Source: Bactrocera neohumeralis
Lineage: Eukaryota > Arthropoda > Insecta > Diptera > Tephritidae
NCBI RefSeq assembly: GCF_024586455.1
Contig: NC_065920.1
Span: 12,796,144 to 12,860,143, forward strand
DNA: 64,000 nucleotides
Reading direction: 5' to 3'
Part shown: one piece after another, positions 12,101-22,719 of the stretch
Numbering within the stretch: the first letter of the stretch is position 1
Layout of the letters: the number at the start of each line of letters is the position of its first letter
Notes under the pieces: model-generated
Told to the model about the DNA's origin: nothing
Databases searched by the model: none
What the model saw: only the letters and a program-made list of their open reading frames with translations
Position numbers and translations under genes: made by a program

Positions 12101-13556
12101 ATTTATGAACTCAAACCAAAGAAAAGCAATGCCTGTTTTGGACTCTTTTCTTTAAACAGTAGTTATATAGAATATAAATCAACGAGAGCTCACTGGTAGG
12201 GGTGGAAGCTTCAAAGCTTGAACTTAAACCAAAAAAAACAAACACTAACTGTTTCAGATTTTTTTTTTTAATATAGAGTTCTCCCCATTCCTTAAAAGCT
12301 CTTAAAGCTGTAGAGAGCATTCAAAACTTCAGCAAGTTTGTACCACCTATACCTCACCGCTCAAAATTGAAATGAATTGCAATACTTTCAACTTATTAGT
12401 TTGTCCTTCATAGGCGTTCGATCTCAATTTGTGGCCCACATTCTAACCTACGCAATACGACAAATTAGTTTCCTTCGATGCTACTTAACCGCTAAACAAG
12501 CACACCTATACCCACACACACACACACACACTAACACTAACATATAAGGGTTGATAAATTTATGTGTTGGTCTGTTTCTTTATTCCACAGCGACTACAAC
12601 AACTCAACCGATTTGCATATTGCCGTGACGACCTCAACGGGCTGTGTTGTGGAATTCGATCGGTATGGCTTGCGGCGCCACCGGCCCGATAATACACGCA
12701 TGTCCGATTGGTGGCAATGTCTGCTGGTCGGCGATGTCCCCGAACCATGGTATGACTATTGGGATGATATATTGCAGCAGGTGAGTTATGCACCGTTTCA
12801 CACATATACAAATGCGTGCATGCATGTATGTATGGGTGTGTGTCTGAGTGTCTATGTATGAGCATTGCCGCAAGAAAAGCGCAATTAAGCGTAACACCTA
12901 CGGCTTCGATACGCTCCGCTACATGCCAGCTATGAATGTTAGAGCCATTTGTGCAGCCACCACAAAATATTGCACATACACATACATACAAAAACACATA
13001 CATATATACATGTATGCATACTTCTAGATATCTCTATATATATATGTGTGTTATCTGACATCTGTTTGCTTGCCCGCAGATTTGCAATCAGCCGGATCGC
13101 TGGACCGTCTCCCATTACCAGGAGGATAGCCACAATTGCTACACATTCGTATTGGCATTCCTGCAGGCGCTCGCCTATGACAAGCTCAGCGCTGCCGCAC
13201 GCTCCAAAACCAGTTTCTGTGAGAAATATATAGTTCCTAGAACCACAACGGCCGGCAAGTATATATCCTTGTATCGCAAGTTGCGTGATACGGGCATTTA
13301 TGTGCATCCACATCCTCATCATCAACACTATCAACACCAAAGGCATTTGTTGCTTAACGGCAAACAACAGCAACACCAGCACCACCAACACTCCTATAAC
13401 CAGCAGCATCTACAAGTGAAGCCGTCACGTGGCAAGTCGAGAAACAATGGACACTTGAATGGTCATGTGGGTGCCACTTCCGCTCTGCTGGCCAATGGCG
13501 GCAAGGCGACCAGTATCATTTTGCGTGCACCCAATCTCTGCACCATCGAAGAGTGA
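9131..13556 (+). CDS. MKRN2 opposite-strand protein-like (MKRN2OS family)
   Basis: Three exons join in frame: 9131-9753, 12591-12780 and 13080-13556. Splice sites are CAA|GTGAGT, CACAG|CG, CAG|GTGAGT and CGCAG|AT, and the joined protein is about 429 aa. The first ATG in the frame (9131, A at -3) was chosen; the frame is open only from 9017, and homology starts later, so the N-terminus is uncertain. Residues 1-95 are Thr/Ala-rich low complexity. Residues 99-119 hold a putative metal site (CFHHC, then CPKC at 116-119). Then come PFIRASQYPCAIVLRPTTGD, DLHIAVTTSTG (His217), the HNCYTF motif (Cys291) and FCEKYIVPRT (317-326), in the order seen in vertebrate MKRN2OS. After about 345 the tail is His/Gln-rich and specific to this lineage. 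The family's function is unknown. The fly protein is about twice the vertebrate length because of its low-complexity ends. Intron 1 (2837 bp) is full of transposon and repeat relics. Confidence 0.85.
9955..10350 (-). repeat. Dispersed repeat A, intronic copy
   Basis: Reverse-orientation copy of repeat A inside intron 1 of the MKRN2OS-like gene. It opens with GGTTATATTAAGTTTACCA, then has GTATTTACGCGAACTAGTCTC, and the core ATAGCATATAGCTGCCATAC. A weaker second core (GCATATAGCTCTCATA) lies at about 10308. It shares its order of blocks with the copy at 21764 and with the plus-strand copy near 62.0-62.3 kb. Confidence 0.7.
10400..10690. repeat. Minisatellite, about 30-bp unit
   Basis: A diverged phrase AAATGTAAACAAAGG with a following TTGACCTC/GTGACTT-like half recurs roughly every 25-32 bp (about 10450, 10474, 10500, 10530, 10562, 10594, 10614, 10643, 10675). 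It lies within intron 1 of the MKRN2OS-like gene, just beyond the repeat A copy. Confidence 0.7.
10735..10805 (-). repeat. Small fragment of repeat A
   Basis: A degraded reversed core (TTAGCTGCAATACAAAGTGA after TCGGACTAAATAC) resembles the GTATGGCAGCTATA...GGTCCGA core of repeat A. Confidence 0.4.
11060..11940 (+). mobile_element. Jockey-type non-LTR retrotransposon relic (RNase H to C-terminus)
   Basis: In shifting plus-strand frames the sequence reads like the end of a Jockey-group ORF2. About 11460-11566 gives VLDHSGIAKNCKANKFAKTG, the end of the RNase H domain (usually W-V-P-G-H-S-G-I-x-G-N). About 11640-11740 gives FWSGVNRKRSRK with LSKVHLSMV and a diverged TGHCLIG block, the segment before the C-terminal zinc knuckle. 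The sequence ends in CAATCTAATCTAACCTAA at 11921. Several frameshifts make it a pseudogene. It lies in intron 1 of the MKRN2OS-like gene, in sense orientation. Confidence 0.7.
12510..12532. repeat. (CA)n microsatellite
   Basis: Eleven or so CA dinucleotides just upstream of exon 2 of the MKRN2OS-like gene (CCCACACACACACACACACA). It is a simple repeat that is likely to vary in length. Confidence 0.85.
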
Positions 13557-13825
13557 GGCACACCAGCACTCCTGCAACACTTCTTTAGTATCGGTTCCTC
13601 ATCCATCCATTCACTCAATCATTCATTTAGACCATTTCATTAATTTGCATATGTACTTAGTAGGTGCTCGGCAGCAATGTGTTAAACAATTATGTAATTG
13701 AATATGCGCTGATGGCGCGCTTTAGAGACCACCACAACAACACTGTCTACGTAACGAGTTGCTGTCAGGCAAATGTAGTAGTTAGGAACCGGTTTGTTAC
13801 TAGGGTTTTTCGAGACATAACATAT

Positions 13826-14350
13826 CGTGTTTCAAGCTCTTAAAGCTGTCGTCCGCCTTTCGGTACTTCCGAACTAGCAGGAAGTGTTCAAAATTTCGGC
13901 AATCCACAATTAGTAAATTCCTGTTTCAAAGACATAACCCTTCAATACCTCCGAAGTTCCGAAGTCCGAAGGAAAATTTTGAAATCTCGGCAATCCACGA
14001 GTAGTGAGTTCGTGTTTCAAGCTCTTAAAGTTGTCGTTCACCTTTCGGTACTTCCGAATTCGTACGAAGTGTTCCAAAACTCGGCAATGGACAAGTAGTA
14101 AGTTCGTGCTTCAAGCCCTTAAGCTTTCCAGTACCTCCGAACTCGTACGAAGTGTTCAATCCACGAGTAATAAGATCATGGTTCAAGTTCTTAAAGAACT
14201 TTGCTCCTTTCGGTACTTCCGAACTAGCACGAAGTGTTCAAACTCGGCAATCGACGAGTAGGAAGTTCTTGTTTCAAGTTCTTAACCTTTCCTTCACTTC
14301 GAAACTAGTACGAAGTGTTTAAAAACTCGGCAATCAACGAGTAGTGACAG
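13826..14350. repeat. Tandem repeat, about 92-bp unit
   Basis: The phrase TTTCAAGCTCTTAAAG, followed by CTTTCGGTACTTCCGAACT and CTCGGCAATCCACGAGTAGT, recurs with starts near 13831, 13925, 14016, 14110, 14182 and 14273. Spacings are about 91-94 bp, with one short unit of 72 bp. About six diverged units lie downstream of the MKRN2OS-like gene. Open frames within it follow the repeat and are not genes. Confidence 0.85.
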
Positions 14351-14359
14351 AGCCACTAA

Positions 14360-15085
14360 TAGTATTCAAAATTTTGTTCAAATATTGCGGTTAGCGAGGA
14401 TTTATCGATCTAAGCCCTAATTCCTAAACTAAAGAGTCATGTCCAAATAATTTGAATATTTTCGCCGAAATTTCTCGGGTTCTCAATCACAAACTTGTCT
14501 GATTGCTCATCAGTGAACGTTTCCCTACTGGGTAGTTACCGTTACAAATACTGCTGCACATTCGTCAATATTCTGTCGATGAGCGACTCTGTCCATGAGA
14601 GTGGCACTTCCTGCCAGCCACAGCTGATGTTCTTCAATATTGCATCCTTTGTTCGGACCCTTTGTTTGCAACAAATACACTTCGTTTTAGTAGTTTTTAT
14701 TGTTTTCTTCGTTGCTGCACATTTTTATAGTGTATTTTTTCCTATATTATGTTTCTATTCTTCAACTTTGGTCTCTTTTGTCTTAAACTTTTAAGTTAAA
14801 TTAAGAAAGTAGTTCATTTTTATGCGAAAAAATTTGCCTTTTGTGAATTAAAAGTCAATAAAATATATTAATTTAGTCAATTAAAAAATGTTGTTGTTTT
14901 TTCTTTTAATTTGGGTGGAGGAAAAATGGTCGGCAATTAATATCTATACTGATAAGAGGAAAGTTGTTAAGTTTGTGGTAAGAACAGCAAACTATTAAGA
15001 AACTGTCCTAAATTAGGATGGTTTTTTTAAATTACTTGGTTTCAGGATAAAACGTTTTTTCAAAAAGAAATATGGTATATACAAT
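14360..15085. other. No gene recognised
   Basis: AT-rich spacer. A possible polyadenylation signal (CAATAAAATATATT near 14856) exists, but nothing ties it to the MKRN2OS-like transcript. Confidence 0.35.
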
Positions 15086-15089
15086 ATAA

Positions 15090-15990
15090 ATATAGGTTAG
15101 GTCCTAGGACTTAGGATTGATTCAAAATTACTGAATCTCACTTGGGCAGATTTTTGTACTTTATGAGACCCATAAACGATTAAAAGTAAATCAACAGATC
15201 CTCTTAGATCGATGAAGCGTTTTGAGCTAACCATAAATTTATTAAGGCGGTTGATATATCAAAACCAGCAATTTCGTTGAGTTTGCCAAAGGTGTGTCAA
15301 TCGAGATATTTCTAACTCAGTCTGGCAAAAGCTGGGCTGTAGAAGATGAAGTAACAGCCATGGAAAAGAGCAGAGCCATACTATTTCTTTTCAACGCAGG
15401 TAAACTTATTGGACTGTGAGCAGTCATAACGCCTGCAATTGCGTTGAGATTGACTTTGCGAAGAGCCAATAAACCGGAGGATCTCTTACGGTTCACTCTA
15501 AGCCAGAAGAATTTCGCAGTTGCACAAGTTTTGATTGTTGACCAGCGCTTGCTGAGGTCATTAGAGATCTAAAGGTCCAACACCAGAACGCAAGAAGACA
15601 TCGGAAAACCGGCTGGCTTCCAATCGGTTGAAATTGAATAAGGGCTCATCGACTCTACAGTTTCCGGTATAACCGAGCCCTCCTACAAGTCTAATATGGA
15701 AGTAGCGGAAAGCTATTGTTAAACAGCTCATACACTCCTTGACTGACCTTGACTGATTTTGTGCGCATTGTAAGCGAGCTTTTAGCCCGGAAAGCCGGTC
15801 AACTATCGGGTGAATGAACAGATATCCGAAGGAAGATGCACTTTGGAGCAATATACTAATATAATATAATAATAAATATAATAACAAAAGCTGAGATTTA
15901 AGATGAGATGAAAATGGCAGAAACCCTATAGAGGCTGCCTTGCATTGAATGCACTTATTGTCTAGTGTGATTTGCATTATTGGACCATTG
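15090..15990 (-). mobile_element. Jockey-type non-LTR retrotransposon relic (RNase H to C-terminus)
   Basis: Minus-strand frames give GLGYTGNCRVDEPLF (end of RNase H, from about 15670), then WSTIKTCATAKFFWLRVNRK with GLLALRKVNLNAIAGVMTAH. These are followed by a C-terminal segment containing SPAFARLS and HTFGKLNEIAGFDIS. The order is the same as in the relic at 11.06-11.94 kb. The 3' end carries an inverted AACCTAA-type tail at 15092-15116 (TATAGGTTAGGTCC). Frameshifts and stops show it is dead. Confidence 0.7.
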
Positions 15991-16181
15991 GACCATATGA
16001 AAATGGAAATATGTGAAACTTTTTATTCCAGCAATACAATTCATAAAGTCAGTAAGGCAAAGCGCTTGTAAACATCACTTCTTGGGAGGAACTTTTGATG
16101 ACAGCATCATATCAAGAAATAGACATTTTAGTTGTTCATCTATGTCAAACCAAACTGAGTTCTCATCTATCTATTTCACTT

Positions 16182-16256
16182 AACTCTTTCCATCATATGC
16201 GATTCCACGTTTAGGAAATAAGTCTAACGAATCCATCGCATATGATGGAAAGAGTT
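16182..16256. repeat. Perfect 22-bp inverted repeat (hairpin)
   Basis: The arms 16182-16203 and 16235-16256 are exact reverse complements, beginning AACTCTTTCCATCATATGCG. They are separated by a 31-nt loop. Such a perfect stem is unlikely by chance in one window. It has no transposase near it. It could be a remnant of a fold-back element or a structured RNA. Confidence 0.9.
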
Positions 16257-16334
16257 GAATGCAAACGATATTCGAGCTAAGGGAAATATTGTATATATTT
16301 ATTGCCGAAATGGTGAAAGGGATCGGAGAGTAAA

Positions 16335-16690
16335 AGAGCTTATGTTTCCAAAACCTAGCTTGAAGTAACCGGGTTGAAACTGGATTTGTATCTGATCAAG
16401 AACTGTCTTCTCAGCCTTTCCCAAAAATATTGGTCTAAAGAACGACTCGAGCGTCAAACGGTTCGTTTTCAAGGCCTTATTTGAAGCAACCGGAAAGGAA
16501 ACGGGCTTCTATTTGATCTAAAACTGCCTACTCGGTGTTTCCCCAAAACTATTGGTGTAAACACTGATTAGAGTTTCGTCTGGTTCGTTATAAAAACCTA
16601 ACTTAAAATAACTGCATCGGAACCGACTTTCTATCTTATGTAGAACTGTTCTCTCAGCATTTCCACAAAATTCTCAGAGAATATTTTAAG
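16335..16690. repeat. Tandem repeat, about 121-bp unit
   Basis: Three diverged units share ATGTTTCCAAAACCTAGCTT, AACTGTCTTCTCAGC.TTTCC and GTCAAACGGTTCGTT phrases. GGTTCGTT occurs at about 16460 and 16582 (122 bp apart). The units lie next to the perfect inverted repeat but do not contain it. Confidence 0.75.
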
Positions 16691-17109
16691 TCGCTACAAC
16701 AAAAAATCGTTCCACAAGAAAACACGGTCTCTGTACCTTTTCGGTCTTAACTTTCTTGAAAGTGGAGTTCCGTCCAAAGAATTTTTATGGTTCCGGAAAC
16801 CTTTGTTAGTCACGATGCCAGTCACTTAGTACTGTATATGGATTGATGGATGGGGATACTTCAAATACTTCAAGTAAACGAAAACTTACATTACTTTGTA
16901 ACCAGTGAAGCTTAGCTAAATCACATGCTATGTCATTTATGGTCTTACACAGGGAAGCGCCAACAGTTTAAATAAAAAAAATGGTTTATTTATGAAAATT
17001 CAAACAGATTTGGCGTGTCTTCACTTTAAGCCATATTGCTGGCGATAAATAAGAACAAATTTTGTAAAATGCAGTGAGTAAGTGGAGCGCAACTTGATTT
17101 GAAAGGGGC

Positions 17110-18600
17110 CAACGCCGAGGGTGAACGATTACCTCATAACCTAGAAAGAAATGAAAGGAATAACGAACGAAAAGGAGAGCAATAAAAATAAATCCGATTT
17201 AAATGCACAGCGCGAGCAAAAGTCAGGCGTTCGCATTGGCACCGCGCGCGCACACACACACAGGCGCACTCACCCAGAGCGGGGTACCTCGCCCGCCGGC
17301 GCGCACATTATCCACACCTTTTGCAATGGCAAAGAAAACAATGCCAACAATTAATGCTGCAGCAAACGGTAAAATGGTGAAACAAAAGCGCGCAAATTAT
17401 AATAACAACAAAAACAACCGAGCAAGCGATGCAAAAATGCGATGGCAACAACAACAGCGATGACCTCGACAACAACAACAACAATAATAAAAACAACAAC
17501 AAAAGTTAACGGTAAGCACGAAGGCAGTGAAAAAAGCGTCTACAACAACAATGACAACCTAAAATGTAAAAGTGCAACATAACGGTATTGAAGGCGCAGG
17601 GGGTGTTGGACGTGCGCTCGCCTTCATGGCGATGATGAGCCGTGCAATGTTAATAATAATAACGCCCGCGTTGACTCTTCAGCATTATTATGTTTGTCGC
17701 GTTGCCATTGGTGCCGTTAACAGTTAAGTACGCGCATGCTTGTATGTTTGTGTGGGTGCGTGTGGCAACAATGATAACCACCATTTGCAGCAATTATGTA
17801 TAAGCGAAATTTTTGCAATCTCCAGCAGCGATTGTCGACGTCAACGGCACTTTTAACTGCAGGGTTAGCTGAGGCAAGGCAGGTGGGGGGTGAGGAGTGC
17901 CTTGGCAGCAAAGGAGTGTACCGTTAGCATTGCAACAACAGCCAACAATTGCAGGGAGGGGAAAACCATGCAGACAGATAGACAGACAGACAGAAGAGTG
18001 AGAGCGCCATTATTGCAACAAAAAAAGAAGAAGCAAAAAAAAGAGTTGCTGCAACAATTGCAAGAACAAAAATGCGCCAAACTTTTGCTAAGAACTGCAG
18101 CAATTTCAATTTCGTCGAGCGCGAGCAAATTGCAAACAACAACTGCGCCAGTTGCAACACTGAACACTGAGTTGTTATTGTTTTTGTGCAAATGCTGTTA
18201 GCGCGCACTACAACAACAACAATAAAGTGACTTTGCTTCAACCACTTTTTCGTTTAATTATTTGCGTCGGCATTGTTGTTGTTGTTTTTGTTGCTAATGT
18301 GAAAAGTATGCGGCATGCAATAATTTGTGGCATGCAGCCATAGAAAGCGAAAAGAAACCTCATTAAAATTTGTGTCAAAATCGTTTCCACAAAAAAAAGC
18401 TTGCTGATGCGATCAAAGAGACAAAGTGGAAATTTGGTGACGCGTGCGTTGCAAACAAACACGCACCGACACACACACACACAAATAAAGTCTTTTTTAA
18501 AGCTGTTAAGGTTTGTGGGGCAGTGTTGTGCCTTTGGTAGATTTAATCTGCACTTCGCTTATGCGCAGAGAAATGGTTATTGTCGGTGAAATTTAAGCGA
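17110..18600. other. CAA/CA-rich single-copy-looking block
   Basis: Contains many CAACAA and CACACA tracts (17250-17270, 17440-17510, 18210-18225, 18465-18482) and no transposon relic I recognise. Short open frames on both strands come from these repeats. AACG|GTAAGC at about 17510 would be a good donor site, so a non-coding first exon of a distant gene is possible but unproven. Confidence 0.4.
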
Positions 18601-18779
18601 AGCGCTTTTGTAGCGATAGCACCCTCTAGGAAATTCATACGATACAGAGTATGTTTAACTTAAAATATAAAATTGACATAAAAAATGAGTTGAATTAAGT
18701 AAGTCAATACAAATATTTGTGCAATCGCTATTTCTGCTATTTCTGTGTCCAATTGAGCAAAATAAACGCAAGGATGTAT

Positions 18780-19800
18780 GAAAAACTAGTTACCAACTAG
18801 TTACTTTATAATTTTCCGCCTCATTTTTTTACTTTGGATTTTAAAATAAATCTTCCAAAAATATTTTATACAAACTTGTATATAACTAGTTACCATCTAA
18901 CTAGTTGGGAATGGGACTTAAAAAAAATTACTTTTGAGTAGTTTTCTGAAAATTTGTTTTGATTTCATATTTCAATTCGAAACTTAAAAAAATTTTTTCT
19001 AGAAATTGGTTTTCCACTAGTTAGTTTTAAATTTTAAATTTCGAAACCAATTTTTTCAAACTAGTTGGCAACTAGCCGATATGTAATTAATTTCGGAGTA
19101 GTCTTTCAAAAATTTGCTTGATACATATTTTTTATTGAAAAAAGTATGTATTTTCTACAAAGTCGTTTTCAACTAGTTACGTCTTACTTTATTTCAGAGT
19201 CAGGTGTAATTTATTTCAGAGTAGTTGAAGCTTTTAAATTTAATTTGAGTTTGAGATTTGAATATAAAACTTCGATAAATATTTATTACAATTTATTACT
19301 GGTATGCAACTAGTTATTTGTACACAATTTCGGACTAGTCTCCCTAAAATTTTTTGCTACTATTTATTTTAATATAAAACGTGCAAAAATATTTTCTGCA
19401 AACTGCTTTGCAACTAGTTGCTTTGTAATTTGTTTCGGCGTAGTCTTCCGAAACTTTTTTCGGATTTTACATTTTAATATAATATTGTAATTCGAAAAAT
19501 ATTTTTTGGAAATTGATTTGAAGCCAGTTAGTTTGTAACATATTTCTAGAGACTTTGGTCTTAAATTTATTTTGGTTTTATAATTTAACTTAAAACTATA
19601 AAAAATATTTTCTACAAACTGGTTTGAAACTAGTTACTTTGTAATTAATTTCGGATTAGTCTTTTTAATATTTATTAGGATTTGTTGGGAGATTTCTAAA
19701 TATGAAATAAAAAAATATTTACTACCAACTGGTTCGCAGCTAGTTACTTTGTACTGCATTTCGGTATAGTCTTCTTAATTTTTTTTTTTTTTATTTTAAT
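18780..19800. repeat. Satellite-like tandem repeat, about 110-bp unit
   Basis: The phrase GCAACTAGTTACTTTGTAAT followed by TTTCGGAGTAGTCTT and then AAAATATTTTCTACAAACTG recurs through the block. CTAGTT cores lie near 19055, 19172, 19306, 19413, 19525 (diverged), 19627 and 19740, with spacings of about 102-134 bp. The earliest units (18780-19030) are more diverged. A further unit-like fragment (GCAACTAGTTAATTCG) appears at about 20218 beyond a nested repeat. Confidence 0.85.
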
Positions 19801-19884
19801 TTAAAATTTAAAAAACTATTTTATACCAATTGATTTGTAACAAATATATATTTGGATTTTATATTTTAAAATCTAATATAGTTC

Positions 19885-20215
19885 AAATATAAAGGGTGAT
19901 CAATTTGGTGGTTCACTACTTTTATAAACAATATTTTGTATCACCAATTTAGAAATTCTATATAGTTGGCAATTCCCCTGTAACTATTTCTAAGAGAACA
20001 ATTTGGTATCTAGTCAAACCTTGCCATATTGCTTCAATTTACTTATATTTTTCAGCAAAATGTGGCAACGCTATTGAATATATACTTTCTTTTATACCTT
20101 TTTTAAACCTTCTCCAAATATTTCTAAGACAACAATTTGCTTTGTGGTCAGACCTTGCCATATTGTTTTAATTTACTTATAAATTGTTCTACGAAAAATA
20201 GTTTTACCAAACTGG
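19885..20215 (-). repeat. Repeat B, two units, about 134-bp spacing
   Basis: Two units contain CTAAGAGAACAATTTGGTATC, then CAAACCTTGCCATATTG and TTCAATTTACTTAT. CCTTGCCATATT occurs at 20019 and 20153. The reverse complement matches the plus-strand array at 39.43-39.99 kb (ATATGACAAGGTCTGACT, then TCTTAGAAATAG, then GTTGCCAC). It interrupts the about 110-bp array. AAGGGTGATCAATTT at its left edge may be a transposon-end remnant. Confidence 0.75.
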
Positions 20216-20579
20216 TTTGCAACTAGTTAATTCGTGGTGAAGAAATTTTCCCTCAAAATTTTTTTACACTAATGCTTTAAATTTTTGCCCAATAATATTA
20301 TTAAAAAATCGTGAATTCGAAAAAAATTTCAACTGACTTCCAACAGAGGAAATCACGAAAAAATTTGATATAATATAATATAAGTTCTACAAAATGACAT
20401 CAGCCTTGCTGCTAAAAAGGAAAAAGTTGGCAACTCAATGTTTCGTTTGGTTTGTGTCAAGACTAGTAGTCAAGTTTAGAATCAAACTCTCTCTCTCTCA
20501 TGCAGACTTTTAACATTTTAGCTTTAAATTCCTACAGGGTCATTTAATTTGCACCTGCTGGCGAACAACGCTGGCAGAT

Positions 20580-21560
20580 TTAAATGTAATCATGGAAAAT
20601 GATGAACTTTGCAAAAAAAGAAAAAATAGATGTATATATATAATACTACAATTGCAAACGACGCAAAGGAAGCAAATGTACAACAATATAAGCTGCGGAA
20701 TGGCAGCGACGGCAGAGATGGCAGAGATTGTAATGCCGATGCGTATGAGAAATTTAAATTTAATTCAAGGTCCTTCGCCATTAAAGCGGCCAACGAAAGC
20801 CTAGCAAACACACACACCCATACATATGTATGTATGTAGAAATGGCTTTATGCTGCCACATGCGCGCACCTACATTCATAGTCGGAGGCACAAGTACACA
20901 GCCACACACACACACTTGCGCTGGTGCAGTTTATATTACAATTGTTCTCAGTTTGGCATTCTCTTTTTGCTTTTCGTTGCCGTGTGTGAGGGTGTGAGTG
21001 CTTAAGTGTGTATGTGTGTGCGTGCGTTTGCGCTGCTTATGGGCAAGTTGGGCTTCGGCTTCGGCTTGGACTTTTGTAGGCCGCCTCGCTTTGCTGTGTT
21101 CCTTTGAAATTTAATTACAAACGTTGCCTCTTTCAACATTCATGCGGCATTCATATTGCCCGCATCCATATATGCATATGCAAGTGTGTGTGTGTGTGGG
21201 TGTGTATTAAGTGAAATACTGCAAGAGAGCAATGGCAACGCAGAAAGGCATTGTAAAATGCTTTCGTTTAACTGTAAATTTAGCGCTCTTCATATGCGCG
21301 TGCATGCAATTGAGGCTTAAATACACACATACACACATGTACACACACATGCATACATTTATTTAGAGTGTGCACTTGAATGCGAGCAAATGCATTCCAA
21401 AGTTCAAAATTGAGCTGCGGCATCAAAAGGTCGCACATTCCTACGCATTTTATGCATTTGTCGCCCCCCTGCTGATGAAGCATGCCACATTGATGTGACG
21501 ATTTTGGCGACTCAGTTTTTGAAATGAGGCACATATTTTTCGGGTCATTTCACGCACTTA
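20580..21560. other. CA-rich single-copy-looking block
   Basis: CACACACA/ACATACAT tracts, a TTCGGCTTCGGCTTCGGCTT motif at about 21054 and no recognised mobile element. No coding gene is supported. Probably intergenic or intronic DNA, possibly regulatory. Confidence 0.4.
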
Positions 21561-21763
21561 ATTAAATCTTAAGAAGACCGCCATATTGCTCTAATATCTG
21601 TTAACCACTTTGATTTATGTTATGTTGCTGTTGTTCTGTTCCTTTATTCTATGAGCTCGTCTTAAGCAACAAAAATGCTCTAGTGCTTCCTCGTGTCAAG
21701 CAGCAGTAATCGTCATCGTATATTTATACACCGAGAAAAGTAAATCATGTCTCTCCGATTGTT

Positions 21764-22070
21764 TTAACACCCATATGGAAACATCAGAGACCCCATAGCA
21801 TGACGAGCTGGTCGATTTAGCCAAGTCCCTCTGCCTGTATATACGCGAAATAGTCTCTCAGTTTTTGAGATATCGATGTCAAATTTTGTATACGCCCTTT
21901 TCACCCCAAAAAACTGCTTATTTGTCGGAACCGATATTAGACCATTATAGCATACAATTGTCATACAAACGAACCGATCGGAATCAAGAGCCCTTGTTGA
22001 CAATTTTTTCATTTGAGGAGATAGCTTCACTAAATTTGCTATGAAACTGACAGACCAAAATCAAGTTCTT
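21764..22070 (-). repeat. Dispersed repeat A
   Basis: Reverse-orientation copy: GACGAGCTGGTCGATTTAGC, GTATATACGCGAAATAGTCTC, TTTTTGAGATATCGATGTC, TATTTGTCGGAACCGATATT and CATTATAGCATACAATTGTC in order. The blocks are colinear with the plus-strand copy at 62.05-62.30 kb. The phrase CAAGTTCTTGCAT at its right edge recurs in the copy near 1680. Confidence 0.75.
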
Positions 22071-22685
22071 GCATTTGTGTGAAGTTCTCTGAGCGCCATT
22101 CATTTGGGAATGGCCATAAACCATTATTTCCATACAGCTCAAGCTGCTCACGACTTCCGGCTATAGACCAAATAGCCCAAAAGAACATCCGTTTGAAGGC
22201 GAGCTGAAGTGAGAAGGCGAAACATCCCTCCACAGGGTTGTGAGCTGGGTTTGGGACCCGCCACGTAAAGAAAACAGCCTCGAATGAGAGACTACCCATT
22301 TGATGACGACCACTGCAAATGTATTAAGAATGACGATCCGTCCTGCTATATGGTGCAGGGGCATGGTTCATGACAATATCTAATTAGTCAGCGTTATGCG
22401 TTTTCGACAGACAATGGGGGATACCGCAGTCGATGAAACGATGACATTGACATCCGAATGAATGGAAACACTCCAGCTCTGAGAATATTCGGAGTAAATA
22501 GAGGAAGAGAAAGACCTCCACTCCGTTAGAAATACCAGGTAGAGAAGGATCTGGCTACACTTGAAATCACTAATTGCCGCCAAACAGCGAATAGAAAGAA
22601 CGACTGGCGCGTTGTTGTAAACTCGGCTATAACTTTAAGCGGTGTCAACGCCAATAAAAAAGAGGAAGATTATAATTTCAGTGCA
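22071..22685 (+). mobile_element. RTE-like, probably non-autonomous, retroposon copy
   Basis: The last 250 bases read in plus-strand frame as RMNGNTPALRIFG, RERPPLR.KYQVEKDLATLE and WRVVVNSAIT. These are the C-terminal block of RTE-like endonuclease/reverse transcriptase elements, ending in CAATAAAAAAGAGGAAGA. The same 3' block ends the relic at 60.28-60.50 kb with CAATAAAGAAGAAGAAG. The upstream 350 bases carry no reverse transcriptase motif. The copy therefore looks like a short 5' module joined directly to an RTE 3' end, either an internal deletion or a non-autonomous family. Confidence 0.6.
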
Positions 22686-22719
22686 GCCTAAGTTAACGTT
22701 TTTTCTTGTTTTATAGTCT

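Noticed and set aside
14004..14261. 85-codon frame with apparent internal protein repeats
   Set aside because: It lies wholly inside the 92-bp tandem array; the repetition is that of the DNA.
17151..17463. Overlapping short frames near CA/CAA tracts that could look like a small gene
   Set aside because: No domain, rapid stops after CAACAA runs, and two frames compete. At most this is a non-coding exon.
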